Shown here piece by piece: positions 22,726 to 30,713 of a stretch of 45,207 nt of DNA. The notes beneath the pieces were generated by a model. The model was not told where the DNA came from and searched no databases. It was given only the letters and a program-made list of their open reading frames with translations. Within the stretch, counting starts at the first letter, position 1. Every line of letters starts with the position of its first letter. This stretch comes from Brevundimonas sp. UBA5866 (GTDB lineage: Bacteria; Pseudomonadota; Alphaproteobacteria; Caulobacterales; Caulobacteraceae). The DNA lies in assembly GCF_002432125.1 (NCBI RefSeq), contig NZ_DJFS01000038.1, positions 1 through 45,207 of the forward strand, in the 5' to 3' direction. A program made the translations under genes and the position numbers.

Positions 22726-22740
22726 TTCAGTGTCAGTTCA
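22726..22740 (+). promoter_or_regulatory. direct-repeat motif upstream of the second rcnB-like gene
   Basis: TTCAGTGTCAGTTCA, two TTCA half-sites 11 bases apart, begins 66 bases before the ATG at 22792. This is the same distance and nearly the same sequence as upstream of the first rcnB-like gene. A further TTCA occurs at 22751. Probably a shared response-regulator site. Confidence 0.5.
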
Positions 22741-22791
22741 TCCACCAAGGTTCATTTTGAGTGCATAGTTCAACGGGCCGAGGTCCCTGAT

Positions 22792-23652
22792 ATGAAACGT
22801 ACACTGCTTACCTTCACGGCGATCACCAGCCTGTTGCTGCCGCTCGCCACCCCGGTTGTGGCAGCTGCACAGGACAGCGCTGTCCAACGCCGTGTGGAAC
22901 AGGCCCAGCGTCAGTTGGATCGTGCGACGGCCAATGAACAGCGTTCCGAGCCTCGGCGCGAGCAACGCCCTCAAGCGCAACCACCACGCGACGACAACCG
23001 TCGCCAGGAGCGCCGTCGCCCCCCTGTGCCCGGTACAGATCAAGCTCTGCGCGAGGGTGAGCGGCCCATCCGCGCGGAAAGCCGCGTGCAGCGTCGCGTC
23101 GAAGAGGCACAGCGCCAGCTGGACCTCGACCTGAGACAGCGCGACAACCGCATCGAAGATCGGGATCGCGATCGCAACAATCGCTGGAACGATCGAAATC
23201 GTGAGCGCGACCGCGATCGGGCCAACCAGAACCGTGATCGCAACAACAACCGTTGGGATAGCCGGGGCCATAACCGCCGCGACAACTATCGTGACTGGCA
23301 ACGTCGTTGGGATGCCCAGCAATGGCGTCGCGACTTCGAACGCAACCGCCGTGCGGACTGGTGGCGTCACGACAACCGCTTCCGCAGCTGGAGCGGCGTG
23401 CGCATCGGCTACTATTTCGCGCCGGGCTACGGCTACTACAGCGTCCCGCGCTCGTACTGGAATCGCCACTGGCAGGTCGGCCAGTTCCTGCCGGACGTCT
23501 TCTGGCGCTATCAGGTGAACGACTATCGCACCTACGGCCTCGGCTATCCGCCTCCGGGCACCCGCTGGGTCTATGTCGATAACTCGATCTACCTGATCGA
23601 CGAATACGACGGCTACATCGTCGAAGTCATCCGCGACGCCTGGCGCTGGTAG
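22792..23652 (+). CDS. RcnB family periplasmic protein with long charged N-terminal region
   Basis: A 286-residue secreted protein: signal peptide to about residue 26 (LLLPLATPVVAAAQ), a long Arg/Asp/Asn/Gln-rich region (27-195), and a C-terminal RcnB domain (RIGYYFAPGYGYYSVPRSYW, then WQVGQFLPDVFWRYQVNDY and GTRWVYVDNSIYLID). The charged region contains an internal duplication: VQRRVEQAQRQLD (31-43) and VQRRVEEAQRQLD (99-111), likely coiled-coil segments. RDRDR/NRDRNNN runs follow, probably disordered. Paralogue of the gene before it, with a matching upstream motif. Possibly an envelope-stress or metal-related protein; function unknown. Confidence 0.85.
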   Translation: MKRTLLTFTAITSLLLPLATPVVAAAQDSAVQRRVEQAQRQLDRATANEQRSEPRREQRPQAQPPRDDNRRQERRRPPVPGTDQALREGERPIRAESRVQRRVEEAQRQLDLDLRQRDNRIEDRDRDRNNRWNDRNRERDRDRANQNRDRNNNRWDSRGHNRRDNYRDWQRRWDAQQWRRDFERNRRADWWRHDNRFRSWSGVRIGYYFAPGYGYYSVPRSYWNRHWQVGQFLPDVFWRYQVNDYRTYGLGYPPPGTRWVYVDNSIYLIDEYDGYIVEVIRDAWRW

Positions 23653-23674
23653 ACTTCACGTAGAACATAAAGAA

Positions 23675-23706
23675 AGCCCCTGAAGCACTGGCTTCAGGGG
23701 CTTTTT
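23675..23706 (+). terminator. Rho-independent terminator after the second rcnB-like gene
   Basis: AGCCCCTGAAGC and GCTTCAGGGGCT form a perfect 12-base-pair stem with a 4-base loop followed by TTTTTG. On the minus strand it also has A/T flanks, so it may stop convergent transcription from gatB as well. Confidence 0.92.
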
Positions 23707-23773
23707 GTTATCCACCCTATGTAGCTCAAGCAGCGAGCCACCGCGTGGCGAGCGATAGCGACCAGCCGGGGGT

Positions 23774-23793
23774 TTGGGGGCCGCAGCCCCCAA
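23774..23793. repeat. G/C hairpin downstream of gatB
   Basis: TTGGGGGC, a 4-base loop and GCCCCCAA form a perfect 8-base-pair stem 14 bases beyond the gatB stop. There is no T-run on either side. It may assist termination of the gatCAB transcript. Confidence 0.4.
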
Positions 23794-23807
23794 GTCCAAA
23801 CCTCAAA

Positions 23808-25301
23808 TCAAAGCCCAAGCTTTGATTTGAGGATCTCGTTCACCGCAGCCGGATTGGCCTTGCCGCCGGTGGCCTTCATGACCTGACCGACGAACCAGCC
23901 GATAGCTTGCGGCTTCTCGGCGACGGCCGCAGCCTTGTCCGGGTTGGCAGCGATGATTTCATCGACGGCCTTTTCGATGGCACCGGTGTCCGTGACCTGC
24001 TTCAGGCCGTGCTTCTCGACGACTTTCGACGGCGAGCCTTCGCCGTTCCAGACGTGGTCGAACACTTCCTTGGCGATCTTCGACGAGATGACGTTCGTTT
24101 CGATCAGCTCGACCAGCTCGGCCACGTGCGCGGCCGGCAGCGGGTTGTCGCTGAAGTCGCGGTGGTCGGCGGCCAGACGGGCCGAAACCTCGTTCGTCAC
24201 CCAGTTGGCGACCAGCTTGGCGTCACGGCCCTTGGCGGCGGCTTCGAAATAGTCAGCCTTGGCCTGTTCCGAGATCAGGACGATGGCGTCGTATTGCGAC
24301 AAACCGTACTGGTCCATCAGGCGACGGCGCTTGTCATCCGGCAGTTCCGGCAGGTTGGCCTTGATCTCGTCGACCCAAGCCTGTTCCAGAACCAGCGGCA
24401 GCAGGTCCGGATCGGGGAAGTAGCGGTAATCCTGCGCTTCTTCCTTCGAGCGCATAGAGCGGGTCTCGCCCTTGGTCGGGTCGTACAGGCGGGTTTCCTG
24501 ATCGACCTTGCCACCATCCTCGATAATCTCGATCTGACGGCGGGCCTCATAGTTGATGGCCTGCGAGATGAAGCGGAACGAGTTGACGTTCTTGATCTCG
24601 CAACGGGTGCCGAGGAAGCCGAAGTCGCCGGTTTCCTTGAACTTGTCGTAGTTGCCGACCGGGCAGACCGACACGTTCACGTCCGCGCGCAGGTTGCCCT
24701 TCTCCATGTCTCCGTCGCAGGTGCCGAGGTACATCAGGATGGTGCGGATCTTCTTCACATAGGCAACGGCCTGTTCCGGCGAGCGGATGTCCGGACGCGA
24801 CACGATTTCCATGAGGGCAGTGCCCGCACGGTTGAGGTCGACGTAGGAATCCGTCGGCGACAGGTCGTGGATCAGCTTGCCGGCGTCCTGTTCAAGGTGC
24901 AGGCGCTCGATGCCGACGTTGAAGAAGGTGCCGTCCTCGGCCTCAACCTCGACCACGCCCTCACCCACGATCGGGTGATACAGCTGGCTGATCTGATAGC
25001 CGGTCGGAAGGTCCGGATAGAAGTAGTTCTTGCGGTCGAACTGGGACTTCAGGTTGATCTGGGCGCGCAGACCCAGACCCGACTTCACAGCCTGCTCGAC
25101 GCAGAACTTGTTCAGGGTCGGCAGCATGCCCGGGAAACCGGCGTCCACCAGCGAGACCTGCTCGTTCGGACCCGCGCCAAAGCCCACAGCCGCGCCCGAG
25201 AAGAGCTTGGCCTTCGAAGCGACCTGAGCGTGGATTTCCAGACCCATGACGATTTCCCAATCGCCGGTGCGGCCTTTGATTACAGTTGCGTTCGCGCTCA
25301 T
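23808..25301 (-). CDS. gatB: Asp-tRNA(Asn)/Glu-tRNA(Gln) amidotransferase subunit B
   Basis: GatB binds the misacylated tRNA and carries the kinase site of the GatCAB amidotransferase, which makes Gln-tRNA(Gln) and/or Asn-tRNA(Asn). The N-terminal cradle shows EIVMGLEIHAQV and FDRKNYFYPDLPTGYQISQ, followed by VDLNRAGTALMEIVSRPD. The C-terminal YqeY-like domain ends PAAVNEILKSKLGL. The start at 25301 (MSANATVIKG) lies two bases after the gatA stop; a GTG at 25313 would overlap it. About 497 residues, as expected. Last gene of gatC-gatA-gatB. Confidence 0.96.
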   Translation of the reverse strand: MSANATVIKGRTGDWEIVMGLEIHAQVASKAKLFSGAAVGFGAGPNEQVSLVDAGFPGMLPTLNKFCVEQAVKSGLGLRAQINLKSQFDRKNYFYPDLPTGYQISQLYHPIVGEGVVEVEAEDGTFFNVGIERLHLEQDAGKLIHDLSPTDSYVDLNRAGTALMEIVSRPDIRSPEQAVAYVKKIRTILMYLGTCDGDMEKGNLRADVNVSVCPVGNYDKFKETGDFGFLGTRCEIKNVNSFRFISQAINYEARRQIEIIEDGGKVDQETRLYDPTKGETRSMRSKEEAQDYRYFPDPDLLPLVLEQAWVDEIKANLPELPDDKRRRLMDQYGLSQYDAIVLISEQAKADYFEAAAKGRDAKLVANWVTNEVSARLAADHRDFSDNPLPAAHVAELVELIETNVISSKIAKEVFDHVWNGEGSPSKVVEKHGLKQVTDTGAIEKAVDEIIAANPDKAAAVAEKPQAIGWFVGQVMKATGGKANPAAVNEILKSKLGL

Positions 25302-25303
25302 GC

Positions 25304-26782
25304 TCACCACCACTTAGCCGGCTTGGAAACGAAGCCAGCGCTGTCTTCGATCGCGCCTGCGACCTTGAAGACGGTATCTTCATCCAGTGCCTTGCCGATG
25401 ATCTGCAGACCCAGCGGCAGGCCATTCGAGTCCAGACCCGCCGGAACAGAGATGCCCGGCAGACCGGCCAGGTTGGTCGTGACGGTGAAGACGTCGTTCA
25501 GATACATGGTCAGCGGGTCGATCTGCTTGTCGCCCAGCTTGAAGGCGGCCGACGGGGTCGACGGCGTCAGGATGGCGTCCACCTTGCCCCAGACGTTGTC
25601 GAAGTCCTCGGCGATACGGCGGCGCACCTTCAGGGCGCGGACGTAATAGGCGTCATAGAAGCCTGCCGACAGAACATAGGCACCGATGGTCAGGCGGCGT
25701 TGCACTTCCTTGCCGAAGCCCTCGGCGCGCGAGGCGGCGTACAGGTCGTCCAGCGAGGAGAACTCTTCGGCGCGGTGGCCGAAGCGCATGCCGTCGTAGC
25801 GTGCGAGGTTCGACGAGGCTTCTGCCGGAGCCACGATGTAATAGGTCGGCAGGGCGTATTTGGTGTGCGGCAGGCTGATCTCGACGATCTCGCAGCCCGC
25901 GGCCTTCAGCCATTCAACGCCTTGGGCCCAAAGGGCCTTGATCTCTTCCGGCATGCCGTCAACGACGTATTCCGCCGGAACACCAATACGCAGGCCCTTG
26001 ACCGATTGGCCGACCGAAGCGGCCCAATCCGGCGTCGGGACGTCGAGGCTGGTCGAGTCCTTGGTGTCGAACGAGCACATGGACTTCAGCAGGATGGCCG
26101 AGTCCTTGACCGTCTTGGTGATCGGGCCAGCCTGGTCGAGCGACGAAGCGAATGCGACCATGCCGAAACGGCTGGCGCGACCATAGGTCGGCTTGATGCC
26201 CACGGTGCCGGTGAAGGCCGCCGGTTGGCGGATCGAGCCGCCGGTGTCCGATGCGGTCGCGGCAAGGCACAGGTCAGCGGCCACAGCAGCGGCCGAACCG
26301 CCCGACGAACCGCCGGGGGTCAGCTGGGCGTCATCGCCCTTGGCCTTCCACGGGTTCACGACAGGACCGAAGGCCGAGGTCTCGTTGGCCGAGCCCATGG
26401 CGAACTCGTCCATGTTCAGCTTGCCCAGCATGACCGCGCCGTCGCGCCACAGATTGGCGGTGACGGTCGATTCATACGGCGGGATAAAGCCGCGCAGCAT
26501 GTTGGAGCCAGCGGAGGTCTGCACGCCCTCGGTGCAGAACAGGTCCTTGATGCCCAGCGGCGCGCCTTCGAGGTCGCCGCCCTCGCCCTTGGCGATGCGG
26601 GCGTCCGAGGCACGGGCCTGTTCCAGAGCCTTCTCGCCCGTCACTTCGACATAGGCGTTCAGGGTCGGGTTGGCGGCTTCGATCTCACCGAGGAAGGCCT
26701 TGGTGATTTCTTCAGACGAGAATTGCTTGGACTTGAGGCCGTCAACAGCGTCGGCCAGCGTCAGTTTGGTCAGGTCGCTCAT
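25304..26782 (-). CDS. gatA: Asp-tRNA(Asn)/Glu-tRNA(Gln) amidotransferase subunit A
   Basis: The glutaminase/amidase subunit of GatCAB. The amidase-signature motif is clear: IKDLF with the catalytic Lys, GGSSGGSAAAVAA with the cis-Ser, and SDTGGSIRQPAAF with the nucleophilic Ser. The start at 26782 (MSDLTKLTLADAV) follows the gatC stop by 4 bases; a frame to 26866 would only add out-of-frame gatC sequence. About 492 residues, the usual size. Confidence 0.96.
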   Translation of the reverse strand: MSDLTKLTLADAVDGLKSKQFSSEEITKAFLGEIEAANPTLNAYVEVTGEKALEQARASDARIAKGEGGDLEGAPLGIKDLFCTEGVQTSAGSNMLRGFIPPYESTVTANLWRDGAVMLGKLNMDEFAMGSANETSAFGPVVNPWKAKGDDAQLTPGGSSGGSAAAVAADLCLAATASDTGGSIRQPAAFTGTVGIKPTYGRASRFGMVAFASSLDQAGPITKTVKDSAILLKSMCSFDTKDSTSLDVPTPDWAASVGQSVKGLRIGVPAEYVVDGMPEEIKALWAQGVEWLKAAGCEIVEISLPHTKYALPTYYIVAPAEASSNLARYDGMRFGHRAEEFSSLDDLYAASRAEGFGKEVQRRLTIGAYVLSAGFYDAYYVRALKVRRRIAEDFDNVWGKVDAILTPSTPSAAFKLGDKQIDPLTMYLNDVFTVTTNLAGLPGISVPAGLDSNGLPLGLQIIGKALDEDTVFKVAGAIEDSAGFVSKPAKWW

Positions 26783-26786
26783 ACTC

Positions 26787-27074
26787 TTACTCCACGACCT
26801 TCGGGACGACGAAGAAGCCGTCAGCCGACTTCGGCGCGTTCGACAGGACGTCGGCGACCTTGTCACCGTCGGTCACTTCATCCTCGCGCAGACGCAGGGT
26901 CTGGGCCACGTTCGAGGTCATCGGCTCAACACCGTCAACGTCCACCTCGTTCAGCTGCTCGATCCAGTTCAGGATGCCGTTCAGCTCCTGGGCCAGCGGC
27001 TCCAGTCGTTCCTCGGGGGTCTTGATACGGGCGAGGTGGGCAACCCGCCTCACCGTCGCGGCGTCGATAGCCAT
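26787..27074 (-). CDS. gatC: Asp-tRNA(Asn)/Glu-tRNA(Gln) amidotransferase subunit C
   Basis: The 95-residue belt subunit that stabilises the GatA-GatB complex. It shows the family pattern TVRRVAHLARIKTPEERLE, LNGILNWIEQLNEVDVDGVEPM and LREDEVTDGD. First gene of the gat operon, with a 120-base divergent promoter region shared with ruvX. Length and start are standard. Confidence 0.95.
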   Translation of the reverse strand: MAIDAATVRRVAHLARIKTPEERLEPLAQELNGILNWIEQLNEVDVDGVEPMTSNVAQTLRLREDEVTDGDKVADVLSNAPKSADGFFVVPKVVE

Positions 27075-27194
27075 GAAAGTCTCCGAAAATTCCGGCGGCG
27101 CAGCGATAGGGAGTCGGAGCGCCTACATTGAATATGTGGGTTACCGCCCTGCCGCCGCTTCGACAAGCGTTTCGCAATGCATTAAGGGACGCGG

Positions 27195-27674
27195 GTGCCT
27201 GTATATGACCTCAAAGACCTGCCCGCCGCCTGCCCTCCGAACACACCGTGGATCGGATTGGACCTTGGCGAGAAGACTATCGGCGTCGCCGTTTCAGACG
27301 GCACCCGAATGATCGCCAGCCCGCTCAAGCTGATCCGCAAAAGCAAATTCACGCTGGAAGCCGAAGAGCTGTTCAAGCTGATGGCGGGTCGCGATGTGTC
27401 GGCTCTGGTCATCGGCCTGCCGCTCAATATGGATGGTACCGAAGGCCCCCGCGCCCAGTCGTGCCGCGCCTTTGCCCGCAATCTTGAACGCCTGCGTCCG
27501 GTCAATGTGGCCTTTCAGGACGAACGTCTCTCGACGGCCGGCGTCGAACGCTTCCTGATCGAGGAACTGGACCTGAACCGCAAACGCCGCGCCGAGGTCG
27601 TGGACCGTACCGCTGCCTCTTGGATCTTGCAGGGCGCGCTGGACCAACTGCGTATCAGCAGCGGTCAAATCTGA
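27195..27674 (+). CDS. ruvX: Holliday junction resolvase-like / pre-16S rRNA nuclease YqgF
   Basis: A 159-residue RNase H-fold protein of the RuvX/YqgF family, which processes the 5' end of 16S rRNA in E. coli and was earlier called a Holliday resolvase. The active-site region is IGLDLGEKTIGVAVSD with the first Asp. Also present are ALVIGLPLNMDGTEGP, FQDERLST (Glu) and VDRTAASWILQGALD (Asp). The start is GTG at 27195. It runs divergently from gatC and precedes pyrB. Confidence 0.93.
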   Translation: MPVYDLKDLPAACPPNTPWIGLDLGEKTIGVAVSDGTRMIASPLKLIRKSKFTLEAEELFKLMAGRDVSALVIGLPLNMDGTEGPRAQSCRAFARNLERLRPVNVAFQDERLSTAGVERFLIEELDLNRKRRAEVVDRTAASWILQGALDQLRISSGQI

Positions 27675-27694
27675 GACATTCGGAAACCTGATGT

Positions 27695-27721
27695 GACGCC
27701 ATCCACCATTCGGATGGCGTC
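27695..27721. repeat. perfect 10-bp inverted repeat between ruvX and pyrB
   Basis: GACGCCATCC, a 7-base loop and GGATGGCGTC form a perfect 10-base-pair stem 21 bases after the ruvX stop and 45 before the pyrB start. There is no T-run, so it is either a weak or Rho-assisted terminator for ruvX or a leader structure of the pyrB transcript. Confidence 0.5.
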
Positions 27722-27765
27722 CGCCTATTCCCTCGGGCGCGAGTCACGCCTATAGCGGCTACTCG

Positions 27766-28746
27766 ATGACCCAAGCCGCCACCGTCACCGATATCATTCA
27801 GGAGCGGCTGACGCCGTTCCCCAAAGACCACTTCCTCGCCGCAGCGGATCTCAATCCGCCCGCCGCCATGGCCTTGCTCGACCTTGCCGACGCCTTCGTC
27901 GACTTCAACCGTCAGAGCGCCAAGGGCGTCGATGTGATGCGCGGCCAGACGGTCGTGAACCTGTTCTTCGAGAACTCGACCCGTACATCCTCCTCGTTCG
28001 AGATCGCTGCCAAGCGCTTGGGCGCAGACGTTGTGACCATGCCGGTCGCCTCGTCGTCGGTGAAGAAGGGTGAGACCCTGATCGACACAGCCGTCACGCT
28101 AAATGCGATGAAGCCGGAAATCCTTGTGGTGCGCCACTCGGCCTCGGGCGCGGTGGACCTGCTGTCGCAAAAGGTTGGCTGTGCCGTTGTGAATGCCGGT
28201 GATGGCCGTCACGAGCACCCGACCCAAGCCCTGCTGGACCTGCTGACCCTGCGCCGCACCTTCGGGGATGTCGGCGGCCTGACCGTCGCCATCTGTGGCG
28301 ACGTGACCCACAGCCGCGTGGCCCGCTCCAACATCGCCCTGTTGCAGATGATGGGCGCGCGCGTGCGCCTCGTCGGCCCGCCGACCCTGATCCCCAGCGT
28401 GGCCCAGCGCTGGAATGTCGAGATCAGCCACGACATGAAGGAAGGGCTGCAAGGCGTTGATGTTGTTATGATGCTGCGCCTGCAACTGGAACGCATGGCC
28501 GGTGCGCTGATCCCCTCGACCCGTGAGTATTTCCGCTTCTGGGGTCTGGACCGCGAAAAGCTGGCCTATGCCAATCCAAACGCCAAGGTCATGCACCCCG
28601 GCCCGATGAACCGTGGCGTGGAAATCGACTCCGACGTGGCCGACGACCTGTCCGTCTCACTCATTCAGGATCAGGTCGAAATGGGCGTCGCCGCCCGCAT
28701 GGCCGTGTTGGCCGCCCTCGCCCATCGCCGCGCGGGAGGCAACTGA
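27766..28746 (+). CDS. pyrB: aspartate carbamoyltransferase catalytic chain
   Basis: PyrB condenses carbamoyl phosphate and aspartate, the committed step of pyrimidine synthesis. The 326-residue protein has the carbamoyl-phosphate loop FFENSTRTSSSFE, then NAGDGRHEHPTQALLDL and CGDVTHSRVARSN, and a C-terminal MHPGPMNRGVEI. No pyrI regulatory chain is adjacent. Its stop overlaps the start of a degenerate dihydroorotase gene (TGATG). In bacteria with this arrangement the two proteins form one dodecameric complex in which the dihydroorotase-like chain is structural. Confidence 0.96.
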   Translation: MTQAATVTDIIQERLTPFPKDHFLAAADLNPPAAMALLDLADAFVDFNRQSAKGVDVMRGQTVVNLFFENSTRTSSSFEIAAKRLGADVVTMPVASSSVKKGETLIDTAVTLNAMKPEILVVRHSASGAVDLLSQKVGCAVVNAGDGRHEHPTQALLDLLTLRRTFGDVGGLTVAICGDVTHSRVARSNIALLQMMGARVRLVGPPTLIPSVAQRWNVEISHDMKEGLQGVDVVMMLRLQLERMAGALIPSTREYFRFWGLDREKLAYANPNAKVMHPGPMNRGVEIDSDVADDLSVSLIQDQVEMGVAARMAVLAALAHRRAGGN

Positions 28747-30050
28747 TGACGGCGGCAATGAACAAGACCGCCATTCTGAACGCCCGCCTGATCGATCCGG
28801 CCACCGACTATGACGGCCCGGGGTCTGTCGTGATCGAGAACGGCAAGATAACGCAAGTCGTTCATGGCCACGGCGCTGTAGACACGGATTGCGCAGACGT
28901 GATTGACGCCATGGGCCGTGTGCTGGCCCCCGGTCTGATCGATATTCGCGTGAAAACGGGCGAACCGGGCAATGAACCGAAAGAGACGCTGAAATCGGCG
29001 GCCCTGTCCGCCGCGGCGGGCGGTGTGACCACCATCGTCATCCAGCCCGACACCGATCCGACCATCGACGATCCGGCCATGATCGACCACATCCAGCGTC
29101 GTGGCGCGGCTCTGGAGCTGGTCCACGTCCGCGCCGCCGGTGCTGCCACCCAAGGCCGCAAGGGCGAACGCATGGCCGAAATCGGCCTGATGGACGAAGC
29201 GGGTGCCCTCTATTTCACGGACGGCGACCACGTCATCCAGAACAGCCGTACTCTGCAGCGGGTCATGAGCTATGCTGCTTCCTTCAACGCACTGATCTCG
29301 TGCCGTCCGATCGAGCCGTGGCTGTCTGAAGGCACGGTGGCGACGGCGGGCGAACTGGCGACCCGCCTTGGCCTGCCTGCTCAGCCCGCCATCGCCGAAC
29401 GCATCCAGCTGGAACGCGATCTGGCACTGGTGGAGCAGACGGGTGCCCGTTTCCTCGTGGACCAGATTTCGACCCAAGGCGCGCTCGACGTCCTGACCCG
29501 CGCCCGCACGCGCGGTCTTGAAGTCGCGGCATCGGTGTCGATCAACCACCTGTGCTTCAACGAAATCGACATCGGCGACTATCGCACCTTCTACCGCCTC
29601 GACCCGCCGCTTCGCACCGAAGAGGACCGTCAGGCGATGATCGAGGGCGTACGAGATGGCCTGATCGACGTCATCACCTCGGCTCACTGCCCCGAACCCG
29701 CCGAGAACAAGCGCCGTCCGTTCGCGGAAGCCGAACCGGGCGCGGTCGGTCTGGAAACCCTGCTGGCCGCCGCCATCAGCAACCTGCACCATGAGAACGG
29801 CATCGACCTGATCGACGTGCTGCGCCCGCTGACCCACGGTCCGGCCAGCCTGCTGGGCCTCGACAGCGGTGTGATCGCCGAGGGTGCTCCGGCTGACCTC
29901 GTCCTGTTCGACGCGGGCGCGCCCATCGTCGTGGACGCCGCCCGGCTGAAGTCCAAATCCAAGAACTCGCCGTTCGACGGCCGCCGCCTGCAAGGCAAGG
30001 TCTTGCTCACCATCGTCGACGGCCGCATCGTCCACGATCAACGCCAATAG
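28746..30050 (+). CDS. pyrX: dihydroorotase homologue lacking catalytic ligands (PyrC'/PyrX type)
   Basis: A 434-residue amidohydrolase-fold protein coupled to pyrB. In active dihydroorotases the first motif is DxHxHxREPG with two metal-binding histidines; here it reads DIRVKTGEPG, so both are replaced (Arg68, Lys70). Later motifs are also altered: the HCED block is SCRPIEP, the HVST block is DQIST, and the ATDHAPH block is ITSAHCPEP. It is therefore probably non-catalytic and supports PyrB structurally, as the PyrC' of Pseudomonas does. A true dihydroorotase should exist elsewhere in the genome. Automated annotation usually calls this pyrC. Confidence 0.88.
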   Translation: MTAAMNKTAILNARLIDPATDYDGPGSVVIENGKITQVVHGHGAVDTDCADVIDAMGRVLAPGLIDIRVKTGEPGNEPKETLKSAALSAAAGGVTTIVIQPDTDPTIDDPAMIDHIQRRGAALELVHVRAAGAATQGRKGERMAEIGLMDEAGALYFTDGDHVIQNSRTLQRVMSYAASFNALISCRPIEPWLSEGTVATAGELATRLGLPAQPAIAERIQLERDLALVEQTGARFLVDQISTQGALDVLTRARTRGLEVAASVSINHLCFNEIDIGDYRTFYRLDPPLRTEEDRQAMIEGVRDGLIDVITSAHCPEPAENKRRPFAEAEPGAVGLETLLAAAISNLHHENGIDLIDVLRPLTHGPASLLGLDSGVIAEGAPADLVLFDAGAPIVVDAARLKSKSKNSPFDGRRLQGKVLLTIVDGRIVHDQRQ

Positions 30051-30062
30051 GAGCGAATCAAA

Positions 30063-30713
30063 GTGCAGGATCTCGCGGCCCCCGCCGCAGCGACACTCGG
30101 ACTGGTCACCGTGGCCGGATATCTCTTGGGCTCCATCCCATTCGGGGTGGTCCTGACGCGCGCCTTTGGTGCCGGTGATGTCCGCCAGATCGGATCGGGC
30201 AATATCGGCGCGACAAACGTACTTCGCACCGGTCGTAAGGATCTCGCCATCGCCACCCTGTTGCTGGACGCAGGCAAGGGCGCGGCTGCGCTTCTGCTCG
30301 CCCGCTGGCTGACGGGCAGCGATCTGGCGGCTGCGCTGGCGGGCGGTGCCGCCTTCCTTGGCCACCTCTATCCGGTTTGGCTCAAGTTCAAGGGCGGCAA
30401 GGGCGTCGCGACCTTCTATGGCCTGATGCTCGCCGCCACGTGGCAGCTGGGGCTGGCTGCGGCGGCCATCTGGCTGCTGTGCGCCTTCCTGTTCCGCATC
30501 TCGTCCCTGGCAGCACTGATTTCGGCGGCTGTCACCCCGCTACTGGCGCTGTCACTCCTCAAGGTCGGGATTGATGTGCCCAAGCCGATCTTCCTGCTCT
30601 CCATCTTCTCGGCGGTCCTGATCTGGTTCCGTCACCACGAGAACATCGCCCGCCTGGCCAAGGGTCAGGAGCCCCGCATCGGCTCCAAGAAATCCGGAGC
30701 CGACAAGGCATGA
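30063..30713 (+). CDS. plsY: acyl-phosphate:glycerol-3-phosphate acyltransferase
   Basis: PlsY is an inner-membrane enzyme that acylates glycerol-3-phosphate from acyl phosphate, starting phospholipid synthesis. The 216-residue sequence has several membrane segments and the conserved loops GSIPFGVVLTR, GSGNIGATNVLRTGRK and KFKGGKGVATFYG. The start is GTG at 30063, 12 bases after the dihydroorotase homologue. Its end overlaps dprA (ATGA), placing it in the ruvX/pyrB-to-dprA cluster. Confidence 0.95.
   Translation: MQDLAAPAAATLGLVTVAGYLLGSIPFGVVLTRAFGAGDVRQIGSGNIGATNVLRTGRKDLAIATLLLDAGKGAAALLLARWLTGSDLAAALAGGAAFLGHLYPVWLKFKGGKGVATFYGLMLAATWQLGLAAAAIWLLCAFLFRISSLAALISAAVTPLLALSLLKVGIDVPKPIFLLSIFSAVLIWFRHHENIARLAKGQEPRIGSKKSGADKA

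Noticed and set aside
22738..23469. Minus-strand frame of 243 codons opposite the second rcnB-like gene
   Set aside because: Hydrophobic appearance arises from reading the antisense of Arg/Asp-rich codons; the plus-strand gene has a signal peptide and an RcnB domain.
23907..27025. Long plus-strand open frames (two of 579 codons) opposite gatB and gatA
   Set aside because: They are antisense to clearly recognised genes, have no family motifs and are explained by the lack of stop codons opposite high-G+C coding sequence.
28671..30365. Minus-strand open frame of 564 codons opposite pyrB/pyrX/plsY
   Set aside because: Antisense shadow of three conserved genes; no ribosome site or recognisable protein character.
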